Assembly: GCF_001039355.2 (NCBI RefSeq)
Contig: NW_019775617.1
Location: 13,185-75,184, forward strand
Length of the DNA: 62,000 nucleotides
Reading direction: 5' to 3'
DNA from: Lingula anatina
Taxonomy: Eukaryota; Brachiopoda; Lingulata; Lingulida; Lingulidae
The position numbers and the translations under genes are program-made. The notes below the pieces were generated by a model that did no database searches, was not told the origin of the DNA, and saw only the letters and a list, made by a program, of their open reading frames with translations. Shown here piece after piece: positions 50,901 to 61,659 of the stretch (position 1 is the stretch's first letter; every line of letters begins with the position of its first letter).

Positions 50901-53900
50901 GTTCATTTATAAAAGCAATCCACATTAGAGCTTGGCATTTCGCATTTGTGTGCATATCTTAAATGGCCGTCTTGGGACTCATATCAAGGCCTCAAAAATG
51001 CAGTTTTCAAAAAAAAAAGAAAATAATAAGATAGGATATTATACATGAAAAAGCATTGGTGAGTGATCATTTGAAATAAGTGCACAGTTAATAGCTTAGT
51101 GGAATGTGCAACTTGAAAGAATTTTAATTTAAATTTCACTCTGCAAAAGCCTAAATATTAAATCAATTTATTATTATTAATCAAATTGTTATGAATATAC
51201 TATCTTAATGTTTAATTCTTTATTTGTTGAATTTTTCTGTCTATTTTAGAGAAGAATATCTCATTAGATTTTTTTAAACAGAATTTAAATGAAAATCTTT
51301 TTATGACTTCAGACAGTGGAAATGACATTACGGCGTAATGGCTTGGGCCAGCTAGGCTTTCATGTCCATTATGAAGGGATAGTATCTGATGTAGAACCAT
51401 ACGGATTTGCCTGGCAAGCTGGTTTGAGACAAGGCAGCCGATTGGTTGAGATCTGCAAAGTTGCCACAGCAACACTATCGCATGAACATATGGTAGATCT
51501 GTTACGTACCTCGGTGACTGTCAAAGTGGTTGTTATCCCACCATTTGAGGATGGAACTCCAAGAAGGTATGGGTCAATTTACTCAAAGAAGGTTGATTTA
51601 TCAGAAGCTTTGCTTTCTTCATCCCTCTAGCTTTTAAAATGTGGGTAAGGAAAGGAAAAAAAAGGCATACCAACCTTAAGATTTTAGTAACTTTCAATCA
51701 TTCATGATTATAATAAAGTGAAATTGCCCTTCATGCTGCTTCACAAAATTGCCTCTTGCACCTAGAGCTTCTGAGGATATAGCATCATTATACCTCAGTG
51801 TATATAGTAAAATTTGTTGAATTAGAATCAGTATTTTTAAAACAAAATTTTTTTTTTGGTGCTTCTTTTATCCACACAGTGTAATTTCTGGAACATCTTT
51901 CTGGATTATACTTCTCAACAAGTGCTTTATGAACATAGTTAATAGATGTTATGTTTAGCACAAATTAATGCTTTATGTACTGACTGGTAATGCATGAGAA
52001 ATAAATGTCAAGTGAATTAGCACTCATTATAATGCAATTTAGATTATATGTAACTGAATTATACAAGATTAACAATTGTCATACAATTTCTGTAGCACTT
52101 CTTAATTTGTAAAACTAATGTTTCTTTTAACTCATTTATTAGTGTTGACCACTGTCGCAATAAGACTTTGGCTGTCTGCTGAAGTCATGATCTACTTTTC
52201 TTTTATATATTTCAAAGTTCACTGGTAATCTTTAAATTGCTCATAGAAATACTTATGTACATATAATTTAACATTTTCAAGAGGAAAACAGCATTAATAT
52301 ATTCCTGTAATGCTTCCATGTTACTTCTGGGTCCACGTGCACTAAATAACTTGGGTTTTGAACTTATTCTGGTTAAACCTGGATTTACATTAACTGTTCA
52401 ACTGAAAAAATATTCAAAGCTAGTATATTTCTCATATAAAATTTTCTATCCTATGAAGTAAAAAAAAATCTATCATTTGATTACCTATGATTCTACCATA
52501 CAGTTCTGTCTTACGTAATTTGTGCTTGTGCCACAAAAAAAAAAAAAAAAAAAGCCTGTTAACCAAGTTTAAACTTTGGAAACTGAAATAAAAAAAGCCA
52601 AATTTACATGTGCATATTGACCTAGCAGTTATCTATGTAACCCTTTCTTTGCACCCTGATTCTTCTGCTGTTTCTAGAATACCTGAGGACCCTTACTCCA
52701 GTCAGTCCTCTCTGAGCTCCCAGCACACTGTCTACTCTGTTGAGCATGCTTATGTAGATGACTCCCTGCCGCCTTCTGTGCGCAGCTCTATGCGTAGTCT
52801 GCCTGGCAGCGGGGTTTACAATCCAAGGTGAGAGGGGACACCTTGATGATCAGAGCGTTGTTGTCGGAAGTTTTTTTTTTTTTTTTTTAATCTGCAATAG
52901 TGCTATGAGCATTGTGTTTTATGGATGACTCTTTCTTTGTGTACAGTTCTGTGCATTTTGGAAATTGGACAACACGTTAAGAGTTGTAACTGTTTATAAG
53001 GGAGTATTAAAATGTATTGCGTGTACAGAGAAATATACTTTGGAAATGTGGAGGAAGTTGGGTGACGTTTGTGATTGCATAGAGTCTGCAGTGAAGATTG
53101 TGTGAAGAATGTGTTTGATGGGAAATGAAGTTCCAAAGTATTTGACTTGAAGCCCTTTTAGGTGCAAAGTTCTGTTATAAGAAAAGAGAATTGAAAATAT
53201 GAATTATTAAGCACATTAACACACCTGAAAATAAAGAAACCAATCGACCAGTAGTTAATGATGAATTGCTTTCCAGCAAAAAAAAAAAAAAAATGTAGAA
53301 GAACTTGCAGTCAGTGATTGTAACTGTGTGTCCTCATCAGCTATTTTTCTATTTCTCTAGGTCTGAGTCCAAACTGTCCAACTCTACCAGCCACAGTGGG
53401 AGCAACACAAACACCCTGTCTTCTACAGCTAGTTACGGATCTAAAGGCAGAGGATCTAGTGTGGACACTACCCTTCACCAGATGCCTGAACCACAGGGTG
53501 AGGAGAACTCCTTTAAATTTTACAGTATAATATTGAACAAAATATTGTATTACTAAGTTATAAATGCTTGATGTCAAAATTTTATAGCACAGACAATTTG
53601 AAGTGTGTCCATCTTGGATATTATGTTTGTGTTGCTTCTTTTTCTTTTCAAGTATGGTTCTTTTTGTCAAAATGTAAGAAAATCACATTATATAGTAAAA
53701 AAGGTAGTTGAAAGTTTCCTCATCTTAACAGTGCTATTTTGCTAAATATAAAGTGGTTAAAGGACTGTTTTCTTTAATTTTAGTGAAAAATTGGTCCAGC
53801 AAGAGCTCATCTCAGCACTCTGGGAGAGACCAAGTAAGAATTTTTGTGTGAACTCCAAGTCAAAACATTTCCAAGCTCTGTTTTTTTTTTTATTTTTTAT

Positions 53901-56900
53901 ATTTATTATTGTTTTTATTACTATCATTTTTTAATCCGATTTTTAATAAAAACTCAGTGCCATAAACAAAAATTGGGGGAAATAAAACTGTACTCAGTAT
54001 TGTCAACTCATCTTGGTCACATATTTTTAAAGAGTCGACTACAATAACAGTTATATTAAACAAGTGTTTTGTGTGGGCATAAACATAACAGACATTGAGT
54101 ACTTACAATGGATGTTGCATAGCTTTGTCATAGCCATTAGGTAAGCGGTGGACTAGGCATACTGATTACTCTTGATATTCACTGGGAATTCATGTGGGAA
54201 GTAAATCACACTCATAATAGTTACAGCTAACATAGCTGAGGTATTGTGTTCACAAATGGATCAACTTAGATCATATATAGGAGATAATCTATGTTGTGAG
54301 CAAAAAAAAACTGAGAATCTTTGAATTCATTGTTAAACAATCTAGTTGTCTAGTGATGTGAGTAAAATTGAATTTCCATTTAAGTTATGACATCTTGACT
54401 TGAGTCCAATCAAATTGCTCTGGTGTCTTTTACACAGCCGTTGTAATTAAAGTTAGCCTTGTGTTTGCCTCCCCAGCCCATTTAAATAGAACTTGGTAAA
54501 GCCATTTTAATTTCACTGGGAACCTGGCCTAAACTATCTGATCTTAGTAGGTGCATTGATAAACATGGACTATGTGATCTGTGTGGAATTGTTATATAGA
54601 TTTATTTGGTTATTAAGTGTGTGTGTGTCTTTGTGTGTGTGTAGGTGTGTGTATGTCAGAGAGGGAGAGAGGGGGGGGGAGAGGTCAGAATTAAAAATAA
54701 ATAATAGGTTATCTACTGTGTGAAGTGCCAACTGACAACCCAGTTAAAATGGCTGTAAAACTAGTGTCATGTAAAGGGAGATGAAAACTGGAACTTGCTA
54801 ACAATATTTAGACTGTGAGATTTGTTGCCTCTGGCACAAGTTAAAGCTTTGTGGCCAGTGATGAAATTCTTTTGATTTGGGGATAATATAAAGCTTACTG
54901 AATTTATAACATCTCACTATAAAGATACTAAGTACAATGTTCAATTTAGATGTTGGGAGGGAGGACTTAAGTGTCAAAATCAGGTAAATAACATAAGTTA
55001 ACCATGTGAAAAATAAATAAATCAATGTAAAAATTTGCAAAGAAGTAAAACAAAGAAAAAAAAACATGAAACAAATTAGTACCAGTTAATCTCTAATACC
55101 AAAAACCTCATCATAATGCATTTCCATTTAAGCCAGCCCACTGGGTATTATAGTGTTCAGTCACTTCAGATCTGTCCTTGCTTTTAATGACAGCTGCATA
55201 TGGAGGACAGCTATTGGGTAAACCATCTATTATATTTGTGCATGTAAAGGTCAGGGATTACATAGCACACCAGGGGCTACACAGCTAGAAATGACCTTGA
55301 CCAATCTATCACTAAGAGCCTACCTAGATTGTGGCACGTAGGCTACTTTCCTGCTTGCGTCACTTATAAAAGGAAAGAGAAATCCGAGTGATGAGAAACC
55401 TCAAGCTTGGACGTCATTAGTAAGGTTTTGATGCAATTTCTATGTTCGAGGGTAATCTTTTCTGACAGGCTAAATTATACCTTGGACAAATAGTCATCTC
55501 ATGGATGAAGTCTGAAATAGGCAGAAACCATTTAAAGAGTGTGAAGAGTTTTATTAGTACAAATTGAAGCAAGTGCTTGGAGAGATGAGGGTTAGTTCCA
55601 ACCTTAGCATCCAGACCACATGAACAGAGCAGCTTTGTCATTAGAATTTTTTTTTGTTTTTTGCTATTTTTATTTTTAGGGGTTATTTTGGTTTGAAATA
55701 GTGTCAAAGTAAAGTTAAATCCTTAATGTGTAACTTCAACTAGAATTTGTGTAAGGGTGTGCATTTGTGTGTGTGTTGGTGCGAATGCGTGTGGGTGTTA
55801 ATATGTGTATGATACACGTGTTTGCTTCTTAGACTAGGACTAAGCTTGGATTGTTAGATGCTAAGAAGTGAAACTACACAGGTCATTGATCTCATTTCAT
55901 GTTTGTGTGCTATTCTGTGGCATTTACGTAATCGGAACCACTATGTTATATCTTATTATTCCAGGGTTTATCACAGAAGACAGGAGACCATGAAGACTGG
56001 TATAGGGAGACTGGTTCCACAGGTCTACAGGGCCATCACAATAATAATTACCTGAGTTCAGCTGAGCAGGGCTACAAGGTCCTGACTGCCTCAACCCCAG
56101 GGACTGGGTATGTCACTGACACTATTGGTTTTTCTCAGGTCATACTAGAATGTTTGATTTATTTTAAATTTTATTATATATATATATATAGGCATTGTTT
56201 ATAGGAAAGCAACTTTTAAATCACATGCCATCATTTAGTTATAGGTACAACTTCAAAGTTTCATTTGATTGAAAATCTATAGTCTAGGTAATTAATTGAC
56301 TAGAGCTACTGCAATGCTGATAATGGAAGATATAATCCTTATTATGATATTTTTGTTTTACATATACCTCTGCTCTAATAATCATTATTATATTTTTATA
56401 ACAGATTATCTTTAGAGATAATGAAATATTTTATCAGGGATACCTCAGGCCCTAGAATCTTTATTATATATTCCATTGTTTGTATTGCCAGGTTTACCTC
56501 CGACCACATGCATCAGAGTAGCTCCACCACCACTCCTGTTCCCTCACAAGATGGCCATGGTGGCAGCAGCAGTGGCAAGCCCAGTCCTGGCACTGGCTCT
56601 AACCAAAACCGCTCCCCAGGCCAATCTGGGAGTGACCACCGCCGCATGCTGGCAGCGATCAGTGGCTCTAATCCCTCCATCAGCAGTTCTAATCTCAGTC
56701 AGATCAGTGATGTGTCTTCTTTGTCCAGCAACTCATCCCACGCAGGCAGTCGGTCACGCCCACAGCACGGCTCAACTATGGAACTAGCCCCGAGGGATCA
56801 TGGGAAAGGTAGATGTTATTTGTTGCTTGTGTTTTGATGTTGGCTTATTTGTAAATCATTGTATTTTTAGATTGTTATAATTATTCATTTTCCAATGAAA

Positions 56901-59900
56901 AAAAGTATCTGTGTATTTTATATATGTTTGTTTTCTTATTTTCAGATGATCGTCGTCAAACTACCCCAGTGATAGGTGGCGCTAAGTCAGCATTCCGTCG
57001 CCCATATCTAGACATGTCTCCCATGAGCAGCAACAGCAGTAGTCCCAAGTCTAACAGGTATGCCTAATATACCAAAATTTAATGCATTTAAATGGGGATG
57101 CAATTAGCTAATAGATGTCAAATTTGCATAGACATGCTATTTATTGTTTTCAGAGAAGGAAAAATATATTCAGTTTGCATCTAAAATCAAGAGAGCCAGT
57201 TGAGTGAAAATCATTGTGTCCTGGAAAAGGGAAAGAAAGAAAAATCAAAATATTTTAACAATCAGTTGGAACTGTATTTTATGTCCAATATAAAGAGCAT
57301 TGGACTGGAAAAGCTGAGCTGATCATGAGTCTTGCTGACACACAGCCTAGATCAACCTTATGACAGACTTCAGAGTATTTTGAAGTTAGATGTGAAGGTG
57401 TCTCCAGGTAGACTGATTTAAAGCAGATCCAGAAATAGTTTTCAGTCAGCCATGATAATGACCTTCAGTAAACTCAGTCATCAAGGATATCAGTCTATAA
57501 GATTTAACCTTTACCTTTTACCTTCACTGTTTGGATCTGTTAAATTGGAAGAGGACATTGCCTCAAGAGCGATGTGAAAAAAATTTTTTTTTCTTTTTTT
57601 GTCGGAGTGAAATGAAACTATTGATTGAAAGGTGAGATAATCTCAAGGTATTAGCACTAGTCTGGTTTCCAAATGTTGCCAATTTCAAGTATCCATTGTA
57701 TTCACAAAAAATATGTGGGTTCAGACAAATATATAATTTTGCATGGCCCAGGCATCATTTAAAAAAAGCGATTGACTTAAAAAATTTTTTAGGAATTAGT
57801 GGTTGTCATTTGCCATATATATAGCTGAACTGCTGCCACAGGATATTGGATGTCAGAAATTTAAAAAAAATATATAATTTGTTGGTTATTGCTTAAACCA
57901 GTTTTTTTTCTCTGATTAATCACAAGAAGGTCTAGTCAAATAGCAAGTATATAATTCAACTGTAGATTATTGATCTCATCTCATCTGTACCTAGACAGGT
58001 TTATTAGGTATCACTAGTTCCCAGGGGTCTTGTGCAGTTGACAGTTTTAAATTTATTCTAAAAGCATGGGTGCCTGGATGGCAAAGGTTGCCATGTACAT
58101 GTAATAGAAGGAATACATTAAAAAGATTGATCCAAGAGTTCAGCTAGGTAAAAATGTCCGACCCAGCAAAGAAATATTTAAACAATCCTTTGAAAATGTG
58201 AACACAGAAAGTGCCTTAATGACAACTAGTGTAGTATATTAAGAGAACTACTCTTGCTTCATAATAAGTGAACAATTGACAGTGCTAAAAATTTCCCTAA
58301 TTTATATAGTATTATTTTCATTACATAAATCATTTAAAAGTAAGAGTTTGAGGGGACCTCATTAGTTGTTTTAATGAAGCCTATTTTGTGGACACTTTGT
58401 AAATTTCCCCTGGTGATTCATACACAACATGACCTCAGATTTCTGATACATTATTTAACATGTGTCTCTTTATCTAATTTTGTACATTGTCACAAGGAAC
58501 AATTTTATCCCATTTCAAACTATGACTTGAAACCAACCATTCTAAAAATAGACAAATATTGACATACATATTGTAGTTCACATAATTGTTGATAGGTTGT
58601 TCAATATGAAATTGGTTGTTAAACTGCGTTTTAGATGCGAGAATTTCACGGGGAAGAGAGATAAAAATGGCAAGAGACTAAAGCATTATAGTAATTGTCA
58701 TCTATTAATTGCCTGATAATGTTTCACGTGTATAGGGGTTGGCATGATGCCAATGAAGTCTTTAGGATATATATTGTAATGGACAGTGGAGCTGTCTATT
58801 GGTTTTATAGATCTAATGAATAAATGTACTGGGTTGTTGACAGCAAATCAACTTTTACTGATAAAGATGATTTTTCTGTCTGATTAAAAAAGATTTATCA
58901 TACGAAACAGTGAGTGGGTTATATGGCATCAGAGAAGGGATAAGATTCTACTTGCCATTCCCACTCCCAGCCCCTCTCTTTGTACATGCTGACATAAATA
59001 TTCCACTATTTTTATAATTTATTTTCCTAGTTATTTATTGTGTGTGCATAGCTAGGCCAGTGATGCAGGCTGACCACAGGAAATGCACTGAAAATGGAAA
59101 TTTGTTTCTGGTGTTAGTAGCAGTTGTAATTTCGTATTTATTCATTTATTTTTTTATTTTTTATTTATTTATTATTATTATTTTTAGCATCATTGAAACA
59201 TTAAAGAACCAGGCAGCACATAATCATTAAAATACTTCCTATGAAGCTCGCACAATTTCTGTTAGATTATAAAAGCTTTAAGGGGTGGAATGATGTGATT
59301 TTTTCTTCAGTCAACAGCTAATATTGAGATAGGTTTTACCTCCAATATTTCCAGTGAAGAAAAAATCACATCATTCTTGTAACTTAACACAGCTGATGAA
59401 ATTCTTCTCTTCTTTAAGGGGTGGAGATCTAATAAAAGAGATGTCAGGTCATTCTATATAAATCAGATTATTATTATTACTTAATTAATTTTTTTATTTT
59501 TTATTTATTTATTTATTTATTTATTTATTTTTTTTTTAGAATTTTAGTATGCATTGACTTGTGTGCAAATAGAAATTTGTCATTAACATGCACATTGTAT
59601 GTCTTGCTTTTATGTGGATATTTACTATTTCAAAGAGAAATGCTGTCTTGAGTGTCTAGACAACCAGATCCAAGGTTGTTTTGTTTACAAGTGCAGTTAT
59701 ATAAATGCAGTTATATAAACAGAAATTCATTAGGGGGGTGTATGTCTTTTCTTTACTTGCTCTACATTATTTCTTGACACACACCTCACCAAGGCAAGAA
59801 GCTAGATAAAAAAAGCCTATAGATATAGTCTCAGGTGTATTTTTTTTTTTTCCTGAAAGGGGATTTTGTATCTATTATTCTCTTAACAAATGATAATCTT

Positions 59901-61195
59901 TGTGTGTTTGTTTGTTTTGTTTTTCTAGAAATGCTCAAGTGCCAGATGATTCCTTCTCAGCACGTTTAAGACCAGGAGTGTCTGCACTGCCACCTAAGGG
60001 ACTGCCTCCAAAGCCAACCAGCCAATCAACAATGTCATTCCAAGAGGAACTTATGAGGCTCATAGACCCTGATGTATCAGATGCAGAGATTCGTCAAAAC
60101 AAGGTGGGTTATAAAAAAATTGATAATGTGACCAATTTGGCATAAAAATTATAACAAGATATATGATATCTTTAATCATCTCTCTTGAACTGTGTTATGG
60201 GGGATTCATATTAATAAATAGAAGAAGGAAGATAGGATCTTTTTCTTGATTTCTTTCCTGCATTGTTAGACAAAGTTTCTGAATAACATTGTGGTGTACA
60301 TATGACTGCTTTTGGTTTGTCTCTTATATGTGACCTTATGTTCAACAAAGAGCCTTGAGAATCCATCTGTCACTAGATGCAAAAATAAAGCATGACATTC
60401 CTGTTGCTTTTCTGCAATAATGAATGGAGAGACTAAAAACCCACACCAACTATTATTTACTCACATTCAAGGGCACAAATCCTCAGGCTCAGTTTTCAGC
60501 CAAGCGCGGAGCCAGGTTACAGCGCACACTGTCGGATGAGAGTTTGGCAGGTGGGGGACCCCCAGTACGTGGCAAGTCTCTACTTCCTATGGACATGCAG
60601 CTCGGCAGCGATGTGATCTTCACCACTGCTGTACCAGCTCAGGTGATATCTACCAGGAGGGAGGAACTCTCCAAGGAACAAAGGTGAGACTCCAGGTGTT
60701 ATGTTAGGTTATATGGGGATGTTGATTCAGACAGACGTATCACTAGAGAGAGACTCAAATCAGAAGAAAGGTAGAAAAATAGAAGGTAATGGAAAATAAT
60801 AATAATAATAAGGATGGGAACTAACTTTGATTGATGGAAAGAACAATGTTCCTGCACACAATCACATACTGTCTTGATTGATTGTTATAGAAGCAGGAAA
60901 AATAAATTCTTAATGAATGAAATGACTTCTGAACTGACATGATACGAAGGTTCACACTGAAAAATGAAAGTTTTAATTCCTTTATTAATGTGCAAACCTT
61001 TGTAGGTTATTTAAAGCAAAAAGTTCAGTATTTATAGTAAATTTGTGTAACATTGTAGGTTGTCTCCACGTGCGACCACCAGCTTTCACAAACGAGATGG
61101 CCATTCCAGTAACAGCCCCATCCTCCCTCTGCCAGATGCTGCGTCAGGATTGGACTGGAACAACCTAGTAGATGCAGCCAATAAGGCTTTTGAAA
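31354..61195 (+). CDS. SIPA1L: SIPA1L-family RapGAP with PDZ domain (SPAR-like), 3' end beyond window
   Basis: Twenty-two coding exons join in phase to 1551 codons; vertebrate SIPA1L1-3 have about 1700-1800 residues. The family consists of GTPase-activating proteins for Rap1/Rap2 acting at cell junctions, actin and, in vertebrate neurons, postsynaptic spines. Seen in order: a disordered Ser/Gln-rich N-terminus with a Q run near 267-273; the conserved KALTHYD...[14 protein letters not shown] segment near 370-405; the RapGAP region, about 560-870, with [20 protein letters not shown], whose Asn743 is the expected catalytic asparagine thumb; the PDZ domain, about 990-1065, with LGQLGFHV; a long Ser-rich tail; RTLSDESL; and [19 protein letters not shown]. 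The C-terminal leucine-zipper coil of the family is not reached. The start AACCATGG is a good Kozak context. The three vertebrate paralogues cannot be distinguished; this is probably the single pro-orthologue. Confidence 0.95.
33265..33469. mobile_element. Dispersed hairpin-type repeat, copy 2 (diverged)
   Basis: Shares TTATGGATGGATTTTGAT.AA, GTCAGAA.TA.GC.AA, TTTTGGTGG.GATC and a terminal GGAGGT.TGC.CTT.GGATGCTTTTCT with the element at 14988-15223, but is clearly older. Confidence 0.55.
35396..39466 (+). repeat. 2.04-kb direct duplication meeting at a single N
   Basis: 35396-37430 and 37434-39466 match almost base for base, from ACACACACTCATTCACCCCT to ATTATAATTGCAGTTAAT, with scattered substitutions and small indels. 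The first copy stops just before the N at 37433 and the second starts just after it. Most likely an unmerged contig overlap (two haplotypes) rather than a biological tandem repeat. Confidence 0.93.
39360..39610. promoter_or_regulatory. Candidate intronic enhancer in SIPA1L
   Basis: Dense putative sites: TAATCAATTAATTATTCATG and TGTAATTAATCAC (homeodomain), TTAATTGCATTA, GATAATTATC, CAGCTG (39491-39496), TGTCAATCA (PBX/MEIS-like, 39495-39503) and AGATAAGATAA (GATA, 39541-39551). No coding potential. Inference from site density only. Confidence 0.35.
41631..41770 (+). CDS. SIPA1L: SIPA1L coding exon 2
   Basis: Residues 532-578: [20 protein letters not shown], then [11 protein letters not shown]. 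Matches the family's start of the RapGAP region. Acceptor GTTTTTCAG, donor GAG|GTGAGT. Confidence 0.94.
42400..42708 (+). repeat. Degenerate tandem copies of the intron-exon 3 junction
   Basis: TAGCTATGAAAC begins at 42400 and 42531, a 131-bp period. Each unit ends in an acceptor-like sequence followed by a version of the exon 3 start: TTTCAG|TCAACTACACTAAGA at 42505, and TTTTTAG|TTAACTACTCTAAGG at 42654, a further 55 bp before the true acceptor at 42709. The copies decay after about 20 bases. Confidence 0.75.
42709..42897 (+). CDS. SIPA1L: SIPA1L coding exon 3
   Basis: Residues 579-641: [20 protein letters not shown], then [20 protein letters not shown] and LMKLDEQG. Acceptor TTATTCAG, donor GGG|GTGAGT, phase 0. 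Confidence 0.94.
43382..43457 (+). CDS. SIPA1L: SIPA1L coding exon 4
   Basis: Residues 642-666: [21 protein letters not shown] RapGAP block nearly identical to vertebrate members. Donor AATG|GTAAGT. Confidence 0.95.
43775..43873 (+). CDS. SIPA1L: SIPA1L coding exon 5
   Basis: Residues 667-699: [20 protein letters not shown], then YRAGLDNK. Acceptor GTTTTACAG, donor AAAA|GTAAGT. Confidence 0.95.
44814..44917 (+). CDS. SIPA1L: SIPA1L coding exon 6
   Basis: Residues 700-734: [20 protein letters not shown], then [13 protein letters not shown]. Acceptor TTTATTCTAG, donor CAG|GTTAGT. Confidence 0.95.
46679..46836 (+). CDS. SIPA1L: SIPA1L coding exon 7: RapGAP catalytic core
   Basis: Residues 735-786: [20 protein letters not shown], then [19 protein letters not shown]. 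Asn743 in HIGND is the family's asparagine thumb. Acceptor CATTTCAG, donor ACAG|GTAGGA. Confidence 0.96.
47418..47524 (+). CDS. SIPA1L: SIPA1L coding exon 8
   Basis: Residues 787-822: [20 protein letters not shown], then ADFLLAK. Acceptor TTTTTCCAG, donor AAAG|GTGAGA. Confidence 0.95.
48397..48531 (+). CDS. SIPA1L: SIPA1L coding exon 9
   Basis: Residues 823-867: [20 protein letters not shown], then [19 protein letters not shown]. End of the RapGAP region. Confidence 0.95.
48810..48907 (+). CDS. SIPA1L: SIPA1L coding exon 10
   Basis: Residues 868-900: a basic [16 protein letters not shown] segment, then [12 protein letters not shown]. Acceptor TCTTGTTAG, donor CAG|GTAGAG. Confidence 0.9.
49164..49309 (+). 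CDS. SIPA1L: SIPA1L coding exon 11
   Basis: Residues 901-948: [20 protein letters not shown], then [19 protein letters not shown]. Matches the conserved RapGAP-to-PDZ spacer domain of the family. Confidence 0.93.
49574..49694 (+). CDS. SIPA1L: SIPA1L coding exon 12
   Basis: Residues 949-989: [18 protein letters not shown], then [18 protein letters not shown]. Leads into the PDZ domain. Donor GAG|GTACCA. Confidence 0.92.
49695..51312 (+). other. SIPA1L intron before the PDZ exon
   Basis: About 1.6 kb without a recognised coding exon. No repeat family was identified; 50200-50400 is less simple in composition than the rest, and nothing more can be said. Confidence 0.5.
51313..51566 (+). CDS. 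SIPA1L: SIPA1L coding exon 13: PDZ domain
   Basis: Residues 990-1073, practically a whole PDZ domain: [20 protein letters not shown], then [40 protein letters not shown] and GTPRR. The carboxylate-binding loop is LGQLGFHV in place of the generic GLGF. Confidence 0.96.
52678..52827 (+). CDS. SIPA1L: SIPA1L coding exon 14
   Basis: Residues 1074-1123: Ser-rich linker with [16 protein letters not shown] and [17 protein letters not shown]. In phase 2 on both sides (AG|A...CCAAG|GTGAGA). Conserved mainly in composition. Confidence 0.88.
53361..53497 (+). CDS. SIPA1L: SIPA1L coding exon 15
   Basis: Residues 1124-1169: [20 protein letters not shown], resembling the SHSSSNTLSSNTSSNS stretch of vertebrate members. 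Acceptor TTTCTCTAG, donor CAGG|GTGAGG. Confidence 0.88.
53784..53833 (+). CDS. SIPA1L: SIPA1L coding exon 16 (50 bp)
   Basis: Residues 1170-1186: [17 protein letters not shown]. Joins exons 15 and 17 in phase. Its small size makes it a candidate for alternative use, but its length (50 bp) is not a multiple of three, so skipping would shift the frame. Confidence 0.8.
53834..55964 (+). other. SIPA1L intron 16, about 2.1 kb
   Basis: No coding exon recognised. Holds TG- and GA-rich simple sequence (54620-54680, 55760-55800) and a less AT-rich part near 55130-55420 with no identified function. Confidence 0.5.
55965..56107 (+). CDS. SIPA1L: SIPA1L coding exon 17
   Basis: Residues 1187-1233: [20 protein letters not shown], then [19 protein letters not shown]. 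Acceptor TTATTCCAG, donor CTGG|GTATGT. Confidence 0.85.
56492..56808 (+). CDS. SIPA1L: SIPA1L coding exon 18
   Basis: Residues 1234-1339: long Ser/Gly-rich tail with [20 protein letters not shown]-like composition and [16 protein letters not shown], comparable to the family's LSEISSHSSGSHHSGS. Donor AAAG|GTAGAT. Confidence 0.88.
56946..57057 (+). CDS. SIPA1L: SIPA1L coding exon 19
   Basis: Residues 1340-1376: [20 protein letters not shown], then [15 protein letters not shown]. Acceptor TATTTTCAG, donor ACAG|GTATGC. Confidence 0.87.
57058..59928 (+). other. SIPA1L intron 19, about 2.9 kb
   Basis: AT-rich, no coding exon. Contains a 21-bp perfect inverted repeat (59289-59375) and ATT/TTTA simple repeats (about 59140-59185 and 59490-59535). 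Confidence 0.55.
59289..59375 (+). repeat. Intronic hairpin with 21-bp perfect stem
   Basis: AATGATGTGATTTTTTCTTC(A) at 59289-59309 is the exact reverse complement of 59355-59375. The 45-nt spacer contains a second nested pair (AATATTG/CAATATT) and AGGT/ACCT near the tip, so one long foldback is possible on the sense transcript. Confidence 0.8.
59929..60103 (+). CDS. SIPA1L: SIPA1L coding exon 20
   Basis: Residues 1377-1435: Pro-rich [15 protein letters not shown], then [20 protein letters not shown], similar in place and type to the family's SKEDFLKLMLPDSP segment. Donor AAG|GTGGGT. Confidence 0.9.
60472..60683 (+). CDS. SIPA1L: SIPA1L coding exon 21
   Basis: Residues 1436-1505: [20 protein letters not shown], then [15 protein letters not shown], matching the family's YRTLSDES and NDILFSTTPP blocks. 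The acceptor ACATTCAAG is weak. Confidence 0.9.
61059..61195 (+). CDS. SIPA1L: SIPA1L coding exon 22, last in window
   Basis: Residues 1506-1551: [20 protein letters not shown], then KAFES, near-identical to the vertebrate LMPLPDTATGLDWTHLVDAA segment that precedes the C-terminal coiled coil. Donor GAAA|GTAAGT, phase 1; the rest lies beyond 62000. Confidence 0.94.
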
Positions 61196-61581
61196 GTAAG
61201 TGTTGCCAGTTGCATGTATATTTACTAAAGATACACAACTTTATAAGTTGAAATGTCAGTCACCAAATGTTTAGAGGTGTGACAACTCCAAATTAAGGGG
61301 GCCATAGGAGAGTTTTTGGGTGAAATAAAAAAATAAGTTCACAAAATTGGCCTGTGATAATTTGCAATGTTCTGTCAATTACTGGTGAGCACTTCATTAT
61401 ATTTATCAAATTTCAAGTCAGAATTACCATATAAGTGTTTATTGCAAATTTTTCTTCACATTGCTTATGGCAAATGAATAGTTACATTCCTTGAGTATTT
61501 TGTGTCAATTTTTGAGCAAGAATAGTGGTATTGCATAGTATTACATTATGTACAAGTGAAGAAGCATGCCTTTCATGATCA

Positions 61582-61582
<1 letters not shown>

Positions 61583-61641
<59 letters not shown>

Positions 61642-61659
61642 TGTTGTTGTTGTTGTTGT
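61583..61659. repeat. Compound (ATT)n-(GTT)n microsatellite
   Basis: About 58 bp of pure ATT repeats passing directly into about 18 bp of GTT repeats, in the intron after SIPA1L exon 22. Confidence 0.95.
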
